A stretch of DNA of 9,585 nucleotides, from contig JAEWSK010000150.1 of assembly GCA_023398345.1 (NCBI GenBank), positions 1 to 9,585 of the forward strand. The letters run 5' to 3'. The notes beneath the pieces are model-generated. The model was not told where the DNA came from. It searched no databases and saw only the letters and a program-made list of their open reading frames with translations. Shown in pieces: positions 1 to 6,516 of the stretch. Both the position numbers and the translations under genes were made by a program. How positions within the stretch are numbered: the stretch's first letter is position 1; each line of letters opens with the position of its first letter. This DNA comes from Armatimonadota bacterium (lineage in GTDB: Bacteria; Armatimonadota; UBA5829).

Positions 1-170
1 TCATCGGCATAGAGTTTGCTTTCTTTCATTATCTCCACGTCGATTTTTTTGCCCAAATCTATTTCTTCCTGCAGCGACATTGCGACTGCCGCACGCGGCG
101 CTGAGCCGAGCGCGCAAGCAAAAAATAGTCCGATAACGATCATTTTGAGCTGTATGCTGCGCATTTGCAT
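1..170 (-). CDS. Exported protein, probable M48-family metalloprotease (N-terminal fragment)
   Basis: Only the first 56 or so codons are inside the window; the gene runs off the left edge. The reading frame opens with ATG at 170, preceded by GGTGAT about four bases upstream, which can pair with the 16S tail. A second ATG lies two codons later. Residues about 9-30 form a hydrophobic signal sequence that ends in an Ala-rich stretch, with a plausible cleavage site near AVA, so the product should be exported. The mature start, SLQEEIDLGKKIDVEIMKES, followed by KLYAD, resembles the opening helix of secreted M48 (BepA/YfgC- or HtpX-like) metallopeptidases, where an E-x-x-x-G-K/Q pattern precedes a 'lydDp' motif. 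The catalytic HEXXH would lie outside the window, so protease activity is an inference. The gene starts 40 bp after the Yip1-TPR gene on the same strand and may be its operon partner. An alternative is another periplasmic protein with a similar N-terminus. Confidence 0.6.
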   Translation of the reverse strand, partial: MQMRSIQLKMIVIGLFFACALGSAPRAAVAMSLQEEIDLGKKIDVEIMKESKLYAD

Positions 171-210
171 GTCAATCACCAACCAATCTTGTATGTACGG
201 TAAAAAAACG

Positions 211-1686
211 CTACTTCTTTTTAGACTTGGCGGGCTTTTCATTTGTTGCATAGTACTGCGTTTCCAATGGAAATTTCAAATCCTCACGGTCTAATTTATC
301 GGTAGCGTTCTTCCAGTCTTCGAAATCCGATCCAACCCGCTTTGCCAGTTCAGCGCTATGGGCTGTCAGATTTACCATTGCAGCCTTTGCCTGCGTCTTA
401 TCGCCCTTTTGTGCAAACGCCTCAATAAGCGCGACCCAGACCACCGGCGATTTCGATCCCAGCTTGAGCACTGCTTTGTTGCCCGCCTTAATTGCATCGT
501 CATACTTACCCAGATGGTCATAAGTTACAGCCATTCTAACTAGAGGTTCCTTGAGTTGTGGGAATTGCTTGGACGCATTCTTAAAAAATACTATTGCCTG
601 AGCATATTTTTTATCAGAATTAAGCGCCATTCCGCGGTAACAATCTATAACTGCCATAGTTTGCTTGTCGACTTTGCCCGGCTGTCGCTTAACTATTTCG
701 GCGGCTCTGAGGCTGTAATCAATCGAGCGATCCGTGTTTCCGGCGAGATAGTATAAATTTGCTATCTCCATCATCAATGGCACATTGTCTTTTGAGAGCG
801 CAAGCACTTTTTCGAGTTCTTGCGCCGAGTCCAAATATTTCTTGTCGGCATAATTCAACTGCGCATGGGAGAGAGTTGTGAGGTAATTATTCTGAGACAG
901 GAAATGCCAATAGCATCCGAACAATGCCAGCCCGGCCAGACCAGCGGCGATCGCGTTAATTTTAATTTTCGCACTTGTCCATCCCAGATGCTTGCCGATT
1001 TCCCATATGCCGATTATCAGGCCGAGAACGGATGCCCCCAGCCACGGCGATTGATCCATCGAGGCGAAGACTTTGGCGGTTTGCATTATGCCCGGCAGCG
1101 CATGCTCGAATTTGCCCATTAGCTTATTGCTGTAGGTAAAAGTAAACCCAATGAATGCCACTGAATGAATGATGATATAGGAAAGTATTCCACGAGCTTT
1201 GGGCGCGCCGGTAATTACAGCTACAGCGGGGCCCATAAGGGCGACATACCAGACCCAAAACAGCATCGAGCCGGCCTGACCAGATCTCGACAGAGGATCG
1301 TTCGGACTTGTCCCAAAGATCATAATTGCCTGCGCAATTCCGGCCAGAACAAGAGTGATCTGCGACCATCCGATCAATGTCAATAAAGAAATATAATCGA
1401 CCTGCGTACCCAGCCACTTCAGCAATTTTTGCATCGCAAACGTATAAAGCATGCACAGCCCGATCCATGCAATCGGGTTATACTTGCCGAGAAAAAGCGC
1501 CTGCAAATGGGTTTCCTTGAGTGCGGAGAGTATGGGCGCGGCGGCTGACGCAACTCCGGCCAGTAGTATTATGAAAAGCGCGCTGCCTAACAGACGCCTG
1601 CGCGTAATTTCTTCAAACGCCGCGCCGGGCGATGTCAAAACAGCAAGAGCGAGCTTTGCTTTTGAGTGGTCGTTTACGTTTTCCAA
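211..1686 (-). CDS. Yip1-domain integral membrane protein fused to TPR repeats
   Basis: A 491-residue protein in two halves. Residues 1-264 read as a Yip1-type membrane domain: a cytosolic lead-in with the typical 'LTSPGAAFEEI' start (about 17-27), then about seven hydrophobic segments near 33-52, 70-86, 99-124, 139-160, 167-185, 215-232 and 243-264. Residues 273-445 are soluble helical repeats of TPR character, with recurring patterns such as Y-A-Q-A-I-x-F-F and a LGKYDDAI turn. The tail ends in a Lys-rich KPAKSKKK. The start is TTG at 1686, chosen because AGAAGGTGA lies about eight bases upstream and the next Met is inside the membrane domain. The stop is TAG at 211-213. Bacterial Yip1-domain proteins have no settled biochemical role; the TPR half suggests a scaffold for a membrane-associated complex (inference). 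The gene lies between aroF (76 bp upstream) and a probable exported M48 protease (40 bp downstream), so a role in envelope protein quality control is possible but unproven. Confidence 0.85.
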   Translation of the reverse strand: MENVNDHSKAKLALAVLTSPGAAFEEITRRRLLGSALFIILLAGVASAAAPILSALKETHLQALFLGKYNPIAWIGLCMLYTFAMQKLLKWLGTQVDYISLLTLIGWSQITLVLAGIAQAIMIFGTSPNDPLSRSGQAGSMLFWVWYVALMGPAVAVITGAPKARGILSYIIIHSVAFIGFTFTYSNKLMGKFEHALPGIMQTAKVFASMDQSPWLGASVLGLIIGIWEIGKHLGWTSAKIKINAIAAGLAGLALFGCYWHFLSQNNYLTTLSHAQLNYADKKYLDSAQELEKVLALSKDNVPLMMEIANLYYLAGNTDRSIDYSLRAAEIVKRQPGKVDKQTMAVIDCYRGMALNSDKKYAQAIVFFKNASKQFPQLKEPLVRMAVTYDHLGKYDDAIKAGNKAVLKLGSKSPVVWVALIEAFAQKGDKTQAKAAMVNLTAHSAELAKRVGSDFEDWKNATDKLDREDLKFPLETQYYATNEKPAKSKKK

Positions 1687-1762
1687 TATAGATTCACCTT
1701 CTAGGCACTACGCGCCAACTTCTTCGCGCGGTTCCACTTTTCAAGACGTGCGGCGAGTTTTT

Positions 1763-2785
1763 TTATAGCCTGCGGTCTACTGCTTCCGCCACTTTGGATA
1801 GCTGGGTCATAAGTGTTCCGAAACGATGGGGCGTCAGTGACTGTGGGCCGTCGCTCATCGCATTGCTTGGGTCGTTATGCACTTCGATAAGCAGCCCATC
1901 TGCGCCAGCCGCCACTGCCGCTTTTGCTACCGGCCCGACATATTGCCAATTGCCGGTCGCATGGCTCGGATCGAGCATAACCGGCAAGTGCGTCCAATTT
2001 TTAAGAACTGGAATGGCATTTATATCAGTTGTATTGCGAGTGGAGTCCTCAAAAGTCGTAATGCCACGCTCGCAAAGTATGACATTCGTATTTCCTTCAG
2101 ATATGATATATTCAGCCGACATAAGCAAATCGCGAATTTTTGAGCCGAGTCCGCGCTTGAGCACTACAGGGTGCCCGGTCGATCCAACTTTTTTTAGCAG
2201 CGCGTAGTTTTGCATGTTTCGCGTCCCGATCTGAAGAAGATCGGCGTATTTGCACACAAGATCGACTTCGTGGGTGTCCATTACCTCAGTCACAACAGGC
2301 AGACCTGTTTCTTTACGCGCTTTTGCGAGTATTTTAAGGCCTTCTTCCCCGAGTCCTTGGAAGCTGTATGGCGAAGTTCGCGGCTTAAAAGCCCCTCCGC
2401 GCAGCATTTTTGCACCTGCGGCCTTGACCTGGTGCGCGAGTTCAATTGTCTGAGCCTCTGATTCTATGCTGCATGGCCCCGCTGCAATTATTATTTCATC
2501 TGCGCCGACAGATATGTCTCCAATTTGCACCACGCTTCCCTGCGGGTGATATGAGCGCGACGCCAGTTTCCACAAGTCTGAGATAAGCTCGACTCTGGCA
2601 ACACCGGCCATCGCCTGGAAATGCTCTACAAGATCCGCCTTGCGCACGTCAAGTTCGCCCAATACTGCGATAACTTTGCGCTCGACGCCGGGGTTCATAA
2701 ACGGCCGGAATCCGATTCTTTCAATCTCTTGATGTACGGATTCGACTTCGTCTGTGGTTGCCGAAGTGTGCATTATGATAATCAC
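1763..2785 (-). CDS. aroF: 3-deoxy-7-phosphoheptulonate (DAHP) synthase, type I-beta with N-terminal regulatory domain
   Basis: Catalyses the first step of the shikimate pathway: phosphoenolpyruvate plus erythrose 4-phosphate to DAHP, in the cytosol. The 340-residue length and layout match the Thermotoga-like class: an N-terminal ferredoxin-like/ACT-like domain (about 1-75), the usual site of feedback inhibition by aromatic amino acids, then a TIM barrel. Visible active-site signatures are AAGPCSIES (101-109), KPRTSPY (134-140), IGTRNMQNY (186-194), VVLKRG (207-212), DPSHATG (272-278) and AMSDGPQSL (309-317). The expected metal ligands are all present: Cys105, His275, Glu301 and Asp312. They are offset by three from my recollection of the Thermotoga enzyme numbering. 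The start is GTG at 2785, with GGAGG eight bases upstream; the in-frame ATG four codons later has no comparable site. The stop is TAA at 1763-1765. The gene has its own 186-bp upstream gap and may be the first gene of a unit with the Yip1-TPR and M48-like genes, which have no obvious metabolic link. Confidence 0.96.
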   Translation of the reverse strand: MIIIMHTSATTDEVESVHQEIERIGFRPFMNPGVERKVIAVLGELDVRKADLVEHFQAMAGVARVELISDLWKLASRSYHPQGSVVQIGDISVGADEIIIAAGPCSIESEAQTIELAHQVKAAGAKMLRGGAFKPRTSPYSFQGLGEEGLKILAKARKETGLPVVTEVMDTHEVDLVCKYADLLQIGTRNMQNYALLKKVGSTGHPVVLKRGLGSKIRDLLMSAEYIISEGNTNVILCERGITTFEDSTRNTTDINAIPVLKNWTHLPVMLDPSHATGNWQYVGPVAKAAVAAGADGLLIEVHNDPSNAMSDGPQSLTPHRFGTLMTQLSKVAEAVDRRL

Positions 2786-2971
2786 GGTCGTTACCTCCGG
2801 CTACAGTATACGATAACGGGCACGCGCTAGTCCACCATGGTTGCTTTACGTGACTTTGGCCAAGCCGCATCAAAAACCTGTTTTTGACTGAGTGCCCAGC
2901 GTGTTTAAGGGGCAGTTGCAATTTATGGGAGCCTGAAACAAAACCCGCAGATTATATCTCACCTCTGGCTA
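2786..2971 (-). promoter_or_regulatory. aroF upstream region with weak promoter candidates
   Basis: This 186-bp gap between the LysM-G5 gene and aroF encodes nothing I can support. On the minus strand, TATACT (2810-2805) lies 18 bases after TGGACT (2834-2829), a possible sigma-70 promoter. It would place the transcript start almost on the GGAGG ribosome site (2798-2794), leaving a leader of about 13 bases. A perfect TATAAT (2956-2951) lies further upstream without a convincing -35. It would give a leader of roughly 160 bases containing the palindrome at 2870-2887. Neither promoter is strong enough to choose. A DAHP synthase gene is a natural target for regulation by aromatic amino acids, so an operator or leader here is reasonable inference. 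Confidence 0.3.
2870..2887. repeat. 18-bp perfect palindrome upstream of aroF
   Basis: The arms TCAAAAAC and GTTTTTGA are perfect inverted copies separated only by CT. The site lies about 85 bases upstream of the aroF start codon. The two-base centre and AT-rich arms suit a dimeric repressor operator better than an RNA hairpin, because such a short loop would force the central base pairs open. As a terminator for the upstream LysM-G5 gene it is poor, having no GC-rich stem and no separate U tract. The regulator, if any, is unknown. Confidence 0.4.
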
Positions 2972-3964
2972 TCAGCGGTGTTTGATGCCCGAGGCAATGC
3001 GGCGAGGCGTCGGTGAGCGCAGTATCTGTTCGTCCACAATTTCAGAACCGACTTTGCGTCCGTTTTCATAAATCGTCTGAATTCTGACTTGCCGGAGTCC
3101 CGAATAACCGGCTGACAGCACGCAAGACTGGCCGTCGTATAAATTGGCGCTTGATACTTTTTGGACTGGAGCCGGCATTCTCTCAGTGCGCTCGACCATG
3201 TCGCGAACGACTACCGTGAGCTTGGGTCTTATCGATGTCGTTTTAACTCGGAGTCTGTCGCCGATTTGCAGGCGGTTGATGTCCATGTCTTGATTCATCG
3301 ATGCGAGGTCTGCAAGTTTAATGTTGCATTTTGCCGCAATCGCGCTCGCGACGTCGCCATTTTCCACAATATAAACTGCATCCTTTGTCATCGGGGCGGA
3401 TTTTGAAAATAGAAGCTTCACTGCATCGGCCGCCGTTTTTTTGAAGATTGTAGGGTCAACTGCGGCAATGTCTACAGTGACGTTTTCCTTAAACTGCGGC
3501 TCCTCGGCGAGGTTGTGAGCAAGGCTGCCGAATTTTCGCTTGGCGATTTCAAGAGTCTCCCCGGCTATCTCGCGTGTGGGCACTGCGACGGCTGGCTTCC
3601 CGTCAACTATAACTGCCCATCTGGGCACAAGCGGCGAAACTACTCGCAGCACGGTTCTGTAAGCCTTGTGGCGGCTGACCGCGAATGCGTTCTTTGGTGC
3701 GCGCTCAACTCGAACGTCTTGCTTGAATGATATTTCAGATGGATTGCATCCGGTGTTGGATTTTATTTGGGCTAGGATGTCTTTTGCGTCACCCTCGGTC
3801 GGTACGCACACAACGGGCTTGCCATTGACGAGTATCAATGACTTCGAATCTCTGAAGTGCCCGACCATCCAACATATGACGATAATAAGAGCAATTGCTC
3901 CGAAAGCAACTCGCTCGATAAGTAGCCGTTTTTGCAGCTTGCTGATTGTCGGTTCGTGACCCAT
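2972..3964 (-). CDS. Membrane-anchored LysM and G5 domain cell-wall protein
   Basis: A 330-residue protein with one N-terminal membrane segment (about 18-35), predicted to be anchored in the inner membrane with the rest outside. Two similar beta-rich units follow: LVNGKPVVCVPT (about 45-56) and IVDGKPAVAVPT (about 119-130), each leading into a helix. Next come a LysM peptidoglycan-binding domain (about 197-241, ending NRLQIGDRLRV) and a G5 domain (about 248-327, starting KLTVVVRDMVERTERMPAPV). In Firmicutes this same order normally continues into an M23 (LytM-type) endopeptidase; here the protein stops eight residues after the last G5 strand and no peptidase follows. It may therefore act as a wall-binding or activator partner rather than an enzyme (inference). 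The start is ATG at 3964 with GGAGG eight bases upstream. A good promoter lies just ahead, so it is probably transcribed on its own or as the first gene. Confidence 0.85.
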   Translation of the reverse strand: MGHEPTISKLQKRLLIERVAFGAIALIIVICWMVGHFRDSKSLILVNGKPVVCVPTEGDAKDILAQIKSNTGCNPSEISFKQDVRVERAPKNAFAVSRHKAYRTVLRVVSPLVPRWAVIVDGKPAVAVPTREIAGETLEIAKRKFGSLAHNLAEEPQFKENVTVDIAAVDPTIFKKTAADAVKLLFSKSAPMTKDAVYIVENGDVASAIAAKCNIKLADLASMNQDMDINRLQIGDRLRVKTTSIRPKLTVVVRDMVERTERMPAPVQKVSSANLYDGQSCVLSAGYSGLRQVRIQTIYENGRKVGSEIVDEQILRSPTPRRIASGIKHR

Positions 3965-3996
3965 ATCTCTCGCCTCCGATCTGAGCTGACAATTTA

Positions 3997-4024
3997 ATTA
4001 TAGACGACCTCGGCACAAAGTCAA
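3997..4024 (-). promoter_or_regulatory. Sigma-70-type promoter of the LysM-G5 gene
   Basis: On the minus strand, TTGACT (4024-4019) is followed by 16 bases and then a perfect TATAAT (4002-3997). Transcription would begin near 3990, giving a leader of about 26 bases that includes the GGAGG site before ATG 3964. The -35 matches consensus at five of six positions. This is the best promoter match I find in the window. The rest of the 131-bp gap up to the receiver-like gene (3965-4095) shows no coding potential and no clear terminator. Confidence 0.6.
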
Positions 4025-4095
4025 ATTCCTAGCACTCTCGTTACACGACAATGTAGGTCGCATTAGGGGAACACTCAGAGTAAAATAAAACAGGA

Positions 4096-4680
4096 TTAGT
4101 GTACAAGAGTAGTTGATTTGCCGGTGCGTCTTACAAGTTTTCCTGCGGCAATGATTGCGTCTTCGGGGTCAAAATGTGCGCTCAGGCAAACGACGCTGTC
4201 TGCAAATTTCAAAAAATCAGCACGTTGTTTTTTTGTAGCGCCCACAAATACAACAGGCAAACCGACTGAAGCCGCATGAGTATAGATATCATCTGCTGAA
4301 ACGTCGGTGAGCAGAGCGTCGGCTATCAAAACTGACGGATTTAGCGTCGAAATCAATTCGAGACCGCGAGTGCCGTTTCTTTCCTTTGTAACCGAAGCTT
4401 TGATGCTTTCAAGCCGCCAAAGAAGTATTCGTGCGCTTTTTTCGTCGGGATCAATAACAAGAACCGACTTTGCGCGAAGTGCTGCAATATCAAGATCATG
4501 CTCTCTTTTCTGCTTTTTCGACAGTTTCCATGTACGCACAAACTCACGCCAGAAGCTTTTTGAGTGTTTCGACGACTCTCGCTTGTGCGGAAACTTCCAG
4601 CGAACGATAATTAGAGCTATGCAAACTATCAGGACGAATACGGCAATCCATCTTGATAGCAGCAGTAAAATTCCTGGCAT
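4096..4680 (-). CDS. Membrane-anchored degenerate response-regulator receiver-like protein
   Basis: A 194-residue protein. Residues 4-28 form one hydrophobic membrane segment, followed by a strongly basic linker (about 29-64) that should lie in the cytosol. Residues about 71-185 have the alternating strand-helix pattern of a receiver (REC) domain. Aligned to CheY, Asp77 and Asp121 match the first acidic residue and the phosphoacceptor Asp57, but the second acidic residue is Pro78, the conserved Thr/Ser is Gly147, and the conserved Lys is Ala168. Loss of Thr and Lys suggests it cannot switch like a normal response regulator, so it may be a pseudo-receiver acting through protein contacts (inference). 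There is no output domain and no histidine kinase nearby. The start is ATG at 4680, with AGGT about eight bases upstream (a weak site). A weak promoter, TTAATG-N18-TATATT, may lie at 4727-4698. The gene is divergent from folE2. Receiver-like fold: fairly sure; function: unknown. Confidence 0.7.
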   Translation of the reverse strand: MPGILLLLSRWIAVFVLIVCIALIIVRWKFPHKRESSKHSKSFWREFVRTWKLSKKQKREHDLDIAALRAKSVLVIDPDEKSARILLWRLESIKASVTKERNGTRGLELISTLNPSVLIADALLTDVSADDIYTHAASVGLPVVFVGATKKQRADFLKFADSVVCLSAHFDPEDAIIAAGKLVRRTGKSTTLVH

Positions 4681-4803
4681 CTGTCACAACCTACCTTAAT
4701 ATATATCAATACACCATTGGACATTAAGTATCCTGCCGGACTTATTGTTATCAACGATGCGCTAAGCTGCATATGTATGTATAGGATTACGATGTAATAT
4801 TAA

Positions 4804-4847
4804 TCAAGCATGCCTGCAAGTGCCAAGGAATTTGCAGGCATGCTTGA
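4804..4847 (+). repeat. Perfect 16-bp inverted repeat (strong hairpin) in folE2 leader
   Basis: The left arm TCAAGCATGCCTGCAA (4804-4819) and right arm TTGCAGGCATGCTTGA (4832-4847) are exact reverse complements. A G-U and a U-A pair can extend the stem inward, leaving an eight-base loop (4822-4829). Each arm also contains the self-complementary GCATGC. No T tract follows on the plus strand, and the element lies between divergent genes, so it is not an ordinary terminator of either neighbour. It begins 114 bases before the folE2 start codon. It could be a leader structure, a protein-binding site, or a dispersed palindromic (REP-like) element. Confidence 0.75.
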
Positions 4848-4851
4848 CATG

Positions 4852-4894
4852 GCTCAACCGGTGAGCTACACTTAGCTTGCCGTCGCCTACGGCA
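4852..4894 (+). repeat. Two short hairpins following the large inverted repeat
   Basis: GCTCA (4852-4856) pairs with TGAGC (4862-4866) around a five-base ACCGG loop. TGCCGT (4878-4883) pairs with ACGGCA (4889-4894) around CGCCT. Together with the large stem they make three hairpins in 91 bases, ending 15 bases before the folE2 ribosome-binding site (GAGG, 4909-4912). Each small stem could arise by chance; the tight succession is what makes them worth listing. Confidence 0.4.
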
Positions 4895-4917
4895 TGGATG
4901 CGAGAGTCGAGGTTGTA

Positions 4918-5718
4918 ATGAAGGATGTCGCAATGTTCCCCGATAAGCGCGGGGTTCCAATACAGCGAGTTGGCGTAAAGGATTTCCACGTTCCTCTACT
5001 TATCAAGCGCAAGGATGATGGTTTTCAAGCCGTGCTTGGAAATGTGACCGTTAGCGTGGAGCTTCCCAAACAGTTTCGCGGCACGCACATGAGTCGGCTT
5101 GTAGACATTGTGTTTAAGTGGAGCCAGAAACCGCTTGGAGGCCATGGACTTAAAAGTTTGCTCGAACAAGTGCGTGAGCGGCTAAATGCCGCGCGTGCGC
5201 ATATCACTATAAGATTTAAGTATTTTATTGAAAAGCAAGCCCCAATTTCAAAATGCGTCAGTGCACTCGATTATGACTGTGAGTTTTCCGGCGCCATCAC
5301 AGAAGACGGCTTTGATTTTATACTCGGCGTAGAAGTTCCAATTACGGCGCTGTGCCCATGCAGCAAGGAAATATCCGAACGCGGGGCGCACAATCAACGC
5401 GGGGTCATCCGCGTGCGGATTCGCTACGGCCGAGATGGATCTCACTGGATCGAAGATTTAGTAAAACAGCTCGAAACGGCTGCAAGCTGTGACATATATC
5501 CTCTGCTCAAGCGCCAGGACGAAAGATACGTTACTGAGAAAGCATATGACTCCCCAAAATTTGTCGAAGATGTTCTTCGAGACGTAATATTGATGCTGCG
5601 TGCTGATCCGAGCATTCGCTGGTATGAAGTCGAGTGCGAAACATTCGAGTCGATTCACAACCACAGCGCGTATGCCTACCAGTGCGAGTCTCGTGAAGAG
5701 TGGGAGAAGCAGGCGTGA
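4918..5718 (+). CDS. folE2: GTP cyclohydrolase FolE2 (type IB)
   Basis: Converts GTP to 7,8-dihydroneopterin triphosphate, the entry metabolite for folate and for 7-deazaguanines. FolE2 is the alternative to FolE that can use metals other than zinc. Family signatures are RGTHMSR (54-60), ALDYD (116-120), [10 protein letters not shown] (144-153), GAHNQR (156-161), [19 protein letters not shown] (204-222) and [10 protein letters not shown] (243-252). The expected active-site residues Cys146, His158, Glu217 and the Glu/His of the last motif are present. I chose ATG 4918 (266 residues): GAGG lies five bases upstream and homologous proteins begin near this MKDV. An in-frame ATG at 4894 would add eight residues but has no ribosome site and lies on the arm of a hairpin. 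The stop TGA overlaps the queC start, so the two are translationally coupled, pointing to a job in queuosine/preQ0 synthesis. Confidence 0.96.
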   Translation: MKDVAMFPDKRGVPIQRVGVKDFHVPLLIKRKDDGFQAVLGNVTVSVELPKQFRGTHMSRLVDIVFKWSQKPLGGHGLKSLLEQVRERLNAARAHITIRFKYFIEKQAPISKCVSALDYDCEFSGAITEDGFDFILGVEVPITALCPCSKEISERGAHNQRGVIRVRIRYGRDGSHWIEDLVKQLETAASCDIYPLLKRQDERYVTEKAYDSPKFVEDVLRDVILMLRADPSIRWYEVECETFESIHNHSAYAYQCESREEWEKQA

Positions 5719-6392
5719 AAAAGGCGGTAGTTCTTTTATCCGGTGGTCTAGACAGCGCAACAACCGCTGCCATTGCAAAATCAGAGGGCTACGAAATATA
5801 CGCCATTTCGTTTGACTACGGCCAACGGCATTCGCGCGAGATCAATAGTGCCAAAGCTGTCGCAAAAAACTTAGCAGCGGCAGACCATTTGATCGTAAAA
5901 TTCGACATGCGCGCGATTGGTGGCAGCGCCTTAACTGATGAAATAGATGTGCCGCTCGACCGTGACACGGACGCAATGGCCGATAGCATTCCAGTCACAT
6001 ACGTGCCTGCTCGAAATACAATTTTTCTATCATTTGCGCTGGGTTATGCCGAGACGTTGGGCGCATATGACATATTTCTGGGTGTCAGCGCCGTTGACTA
6101 CAGCGGATATCCTGACTGCCGTCCCGAATATTTGGCATCATTCGAGAAGACAGCGAATTTGGCGACAAAGGCAGGAGTCGAAGGAATTGGTAAATTCAAT
6201 ATCCACGCACCCCTTGTGGATATGAGCAAGGCCGATACTATTAGGCGCGGACTCGAACTTAGCGTGGACTACTCACTCACATGGAGTTGCTATGTCGGTG
6301 GAGACCGACCGTGTGGCAGATGCGATAGCTGCAAGTTGAGAATTGCCGGTTTTTTTGCCGCCGGTTCAGTCGATCCTCTTGAATATGCCTGA
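5715..6392 (+). CDS. queC: 7-cyano-7-deazaguanine (preQ0) synthase QueC
   Basis: Converts 7-carboxy-7-deazaguanine to preQ0 using ATP and ammonia, a cytosolic step toward queuosine in tRNA. The 225-residue length is normal for the family. Visible features are the PP-loop SGGLDS (9-14), [10 protein letters not shown] (33-42), [10 protein letters not shown] (97-106), the [16 protein letters not shown] segment (124-139), and a C-terminal zinc site made by Cys192, Cys200, Cys203 and Cys206 ([17 protein letters not shown]). The start is GTG at 5715: it gives the standard [11 protein letters not shown] opening, GGGAG lies about eight bases upstream, and its GTGA overlaps the folE2 stop. An in-frame GTG at 5700 would add five residues and is less likely. 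QueD and QueE, which act between FolE2 and QueC, are not in the window, so the rest of the pathway must be elsewhere. Confidence 0.97.
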   Translation: MKKAVVLLSGGLDSATTAAIAKSEGYEIYAISFDYGQRHSREINSAKAVAKNLAAADHLIVKFDMRAIGGSALTDEIDVPLDRDTDAMADSIPVTYVPARNTIFLSFALGYAETLGAYDIFLGVSAVDYSGYPDCRPEYLASFEKTANLATKAGVEGIGKFNIHAPLVDMSKADTIRRGLELSVDYSLTWSCYVGGDRPCGRCDSCKLRIAGFFAAGSVDPLEYA

Positions 6393-6516
6393 AGACGCAG
6401 CGTAACCTTACCGAAAACAATTATGTGAGTCTTTTGACTCATATGTTTGTGATGCTTGTCCTCAATAAAAGTTTGAGGCTATGCACTCACTCACCTGTTA
6501 TTCGGAGGGTTTGTGG
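6393..6516 (+). other. queC-exbB intergenic region with two inverted repeats
   Basis: A 124-bp gap without a supported gene. Positions 6423-6431 and 6436-6444 form a nine-pair stem (one G-U) around a TTTT loop, with core TGAGTC/GACTCA. Only a weak T-rich stretch (GTTTGT) follows, so this is at best a poor terminator for folE2-queC. A second repeat, CCTCAA (6460-6465) with TTGAGG (6473-6478), surrounds an A-rich loop. TTGACT at 6434-6439 resembles a -35, but no acceptable -10 lies 16-18 bases downstream. I cannot tell whether exbB has its own promoter or is read through from queC. Confidence 0.45.

Larger units (their letters stand above)
4681..4917. other. Divergent intergenic region with folE2-queC leader
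   Basis: This 237-bp gap lies between the divergent receiver-like gene and folE2. The left part (about 4681-4803) is AT-rich and should hold both promoters. For the minus strand, TATATT at 4703-4698 is a possible -10. For the plus strand I see only poor candidates, such as TGGACA at 4718-4723 with no good -10 at the right distance. An imperfect dyad, ATTGTTATCAACGAT, lies at 4744-4758. The right part (4804-4894) is almost entirely occupied by three consecutive inverted repeats, listed separately. I compared it by eye with preQ1, tetrahydrofolate and T-box elements and recognised none. Confidence 0.5.

Noticed and set aside
1124..1468. 114-residue minus-strand frame inside the Yip1-TPR gene
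   Set aside because: It is an out-of-frame shadow of the membrane domain, with no family resemblance and no independent start signal.
1711..1730. CGCGC/GCGCG inverted repeat between aroF and the Yip1-TPR gene
   Set aside because: The stem is only five pairs of simple alternating CG, easily due to chance, and no T tract follows on the coding strand.
1709..1735. GGAAC...CGTA words resembling an ECF-sigma promoter before the Yip1-TPR gene
   Set aside because: The spacing is a base or so too long and the consensus is weak; there is no supporting sigma factor gene in the window.
1755..1763. T tract on the plus strand as a terminator
   Set aside because: No gene is transcribed toward it on the plus strand and no GC-rich stem precedes it.
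2815..2842. T-box-like words (GGTGG...GCGCG on the minus strand) upstream of aroF
   Set aside because: The spacing and order do not match the conserved T-box GGTGGNACCGCG, and no terminator or specifier stem could be drawn.
4894..4917. Upstream ATG as the folE2 start
   Set aside because: It has no ribosome-binding site, lies on a hairpin arm, and adds residues that FolE2 proteins do not have; ATG 4918 has GAGG at the right distance.
4804..4989. 61-residue minus-strand frame across the folE2 start
   Set aside because: It covers the inverted repeat and the antisense of folE2, and has no recognisable content.
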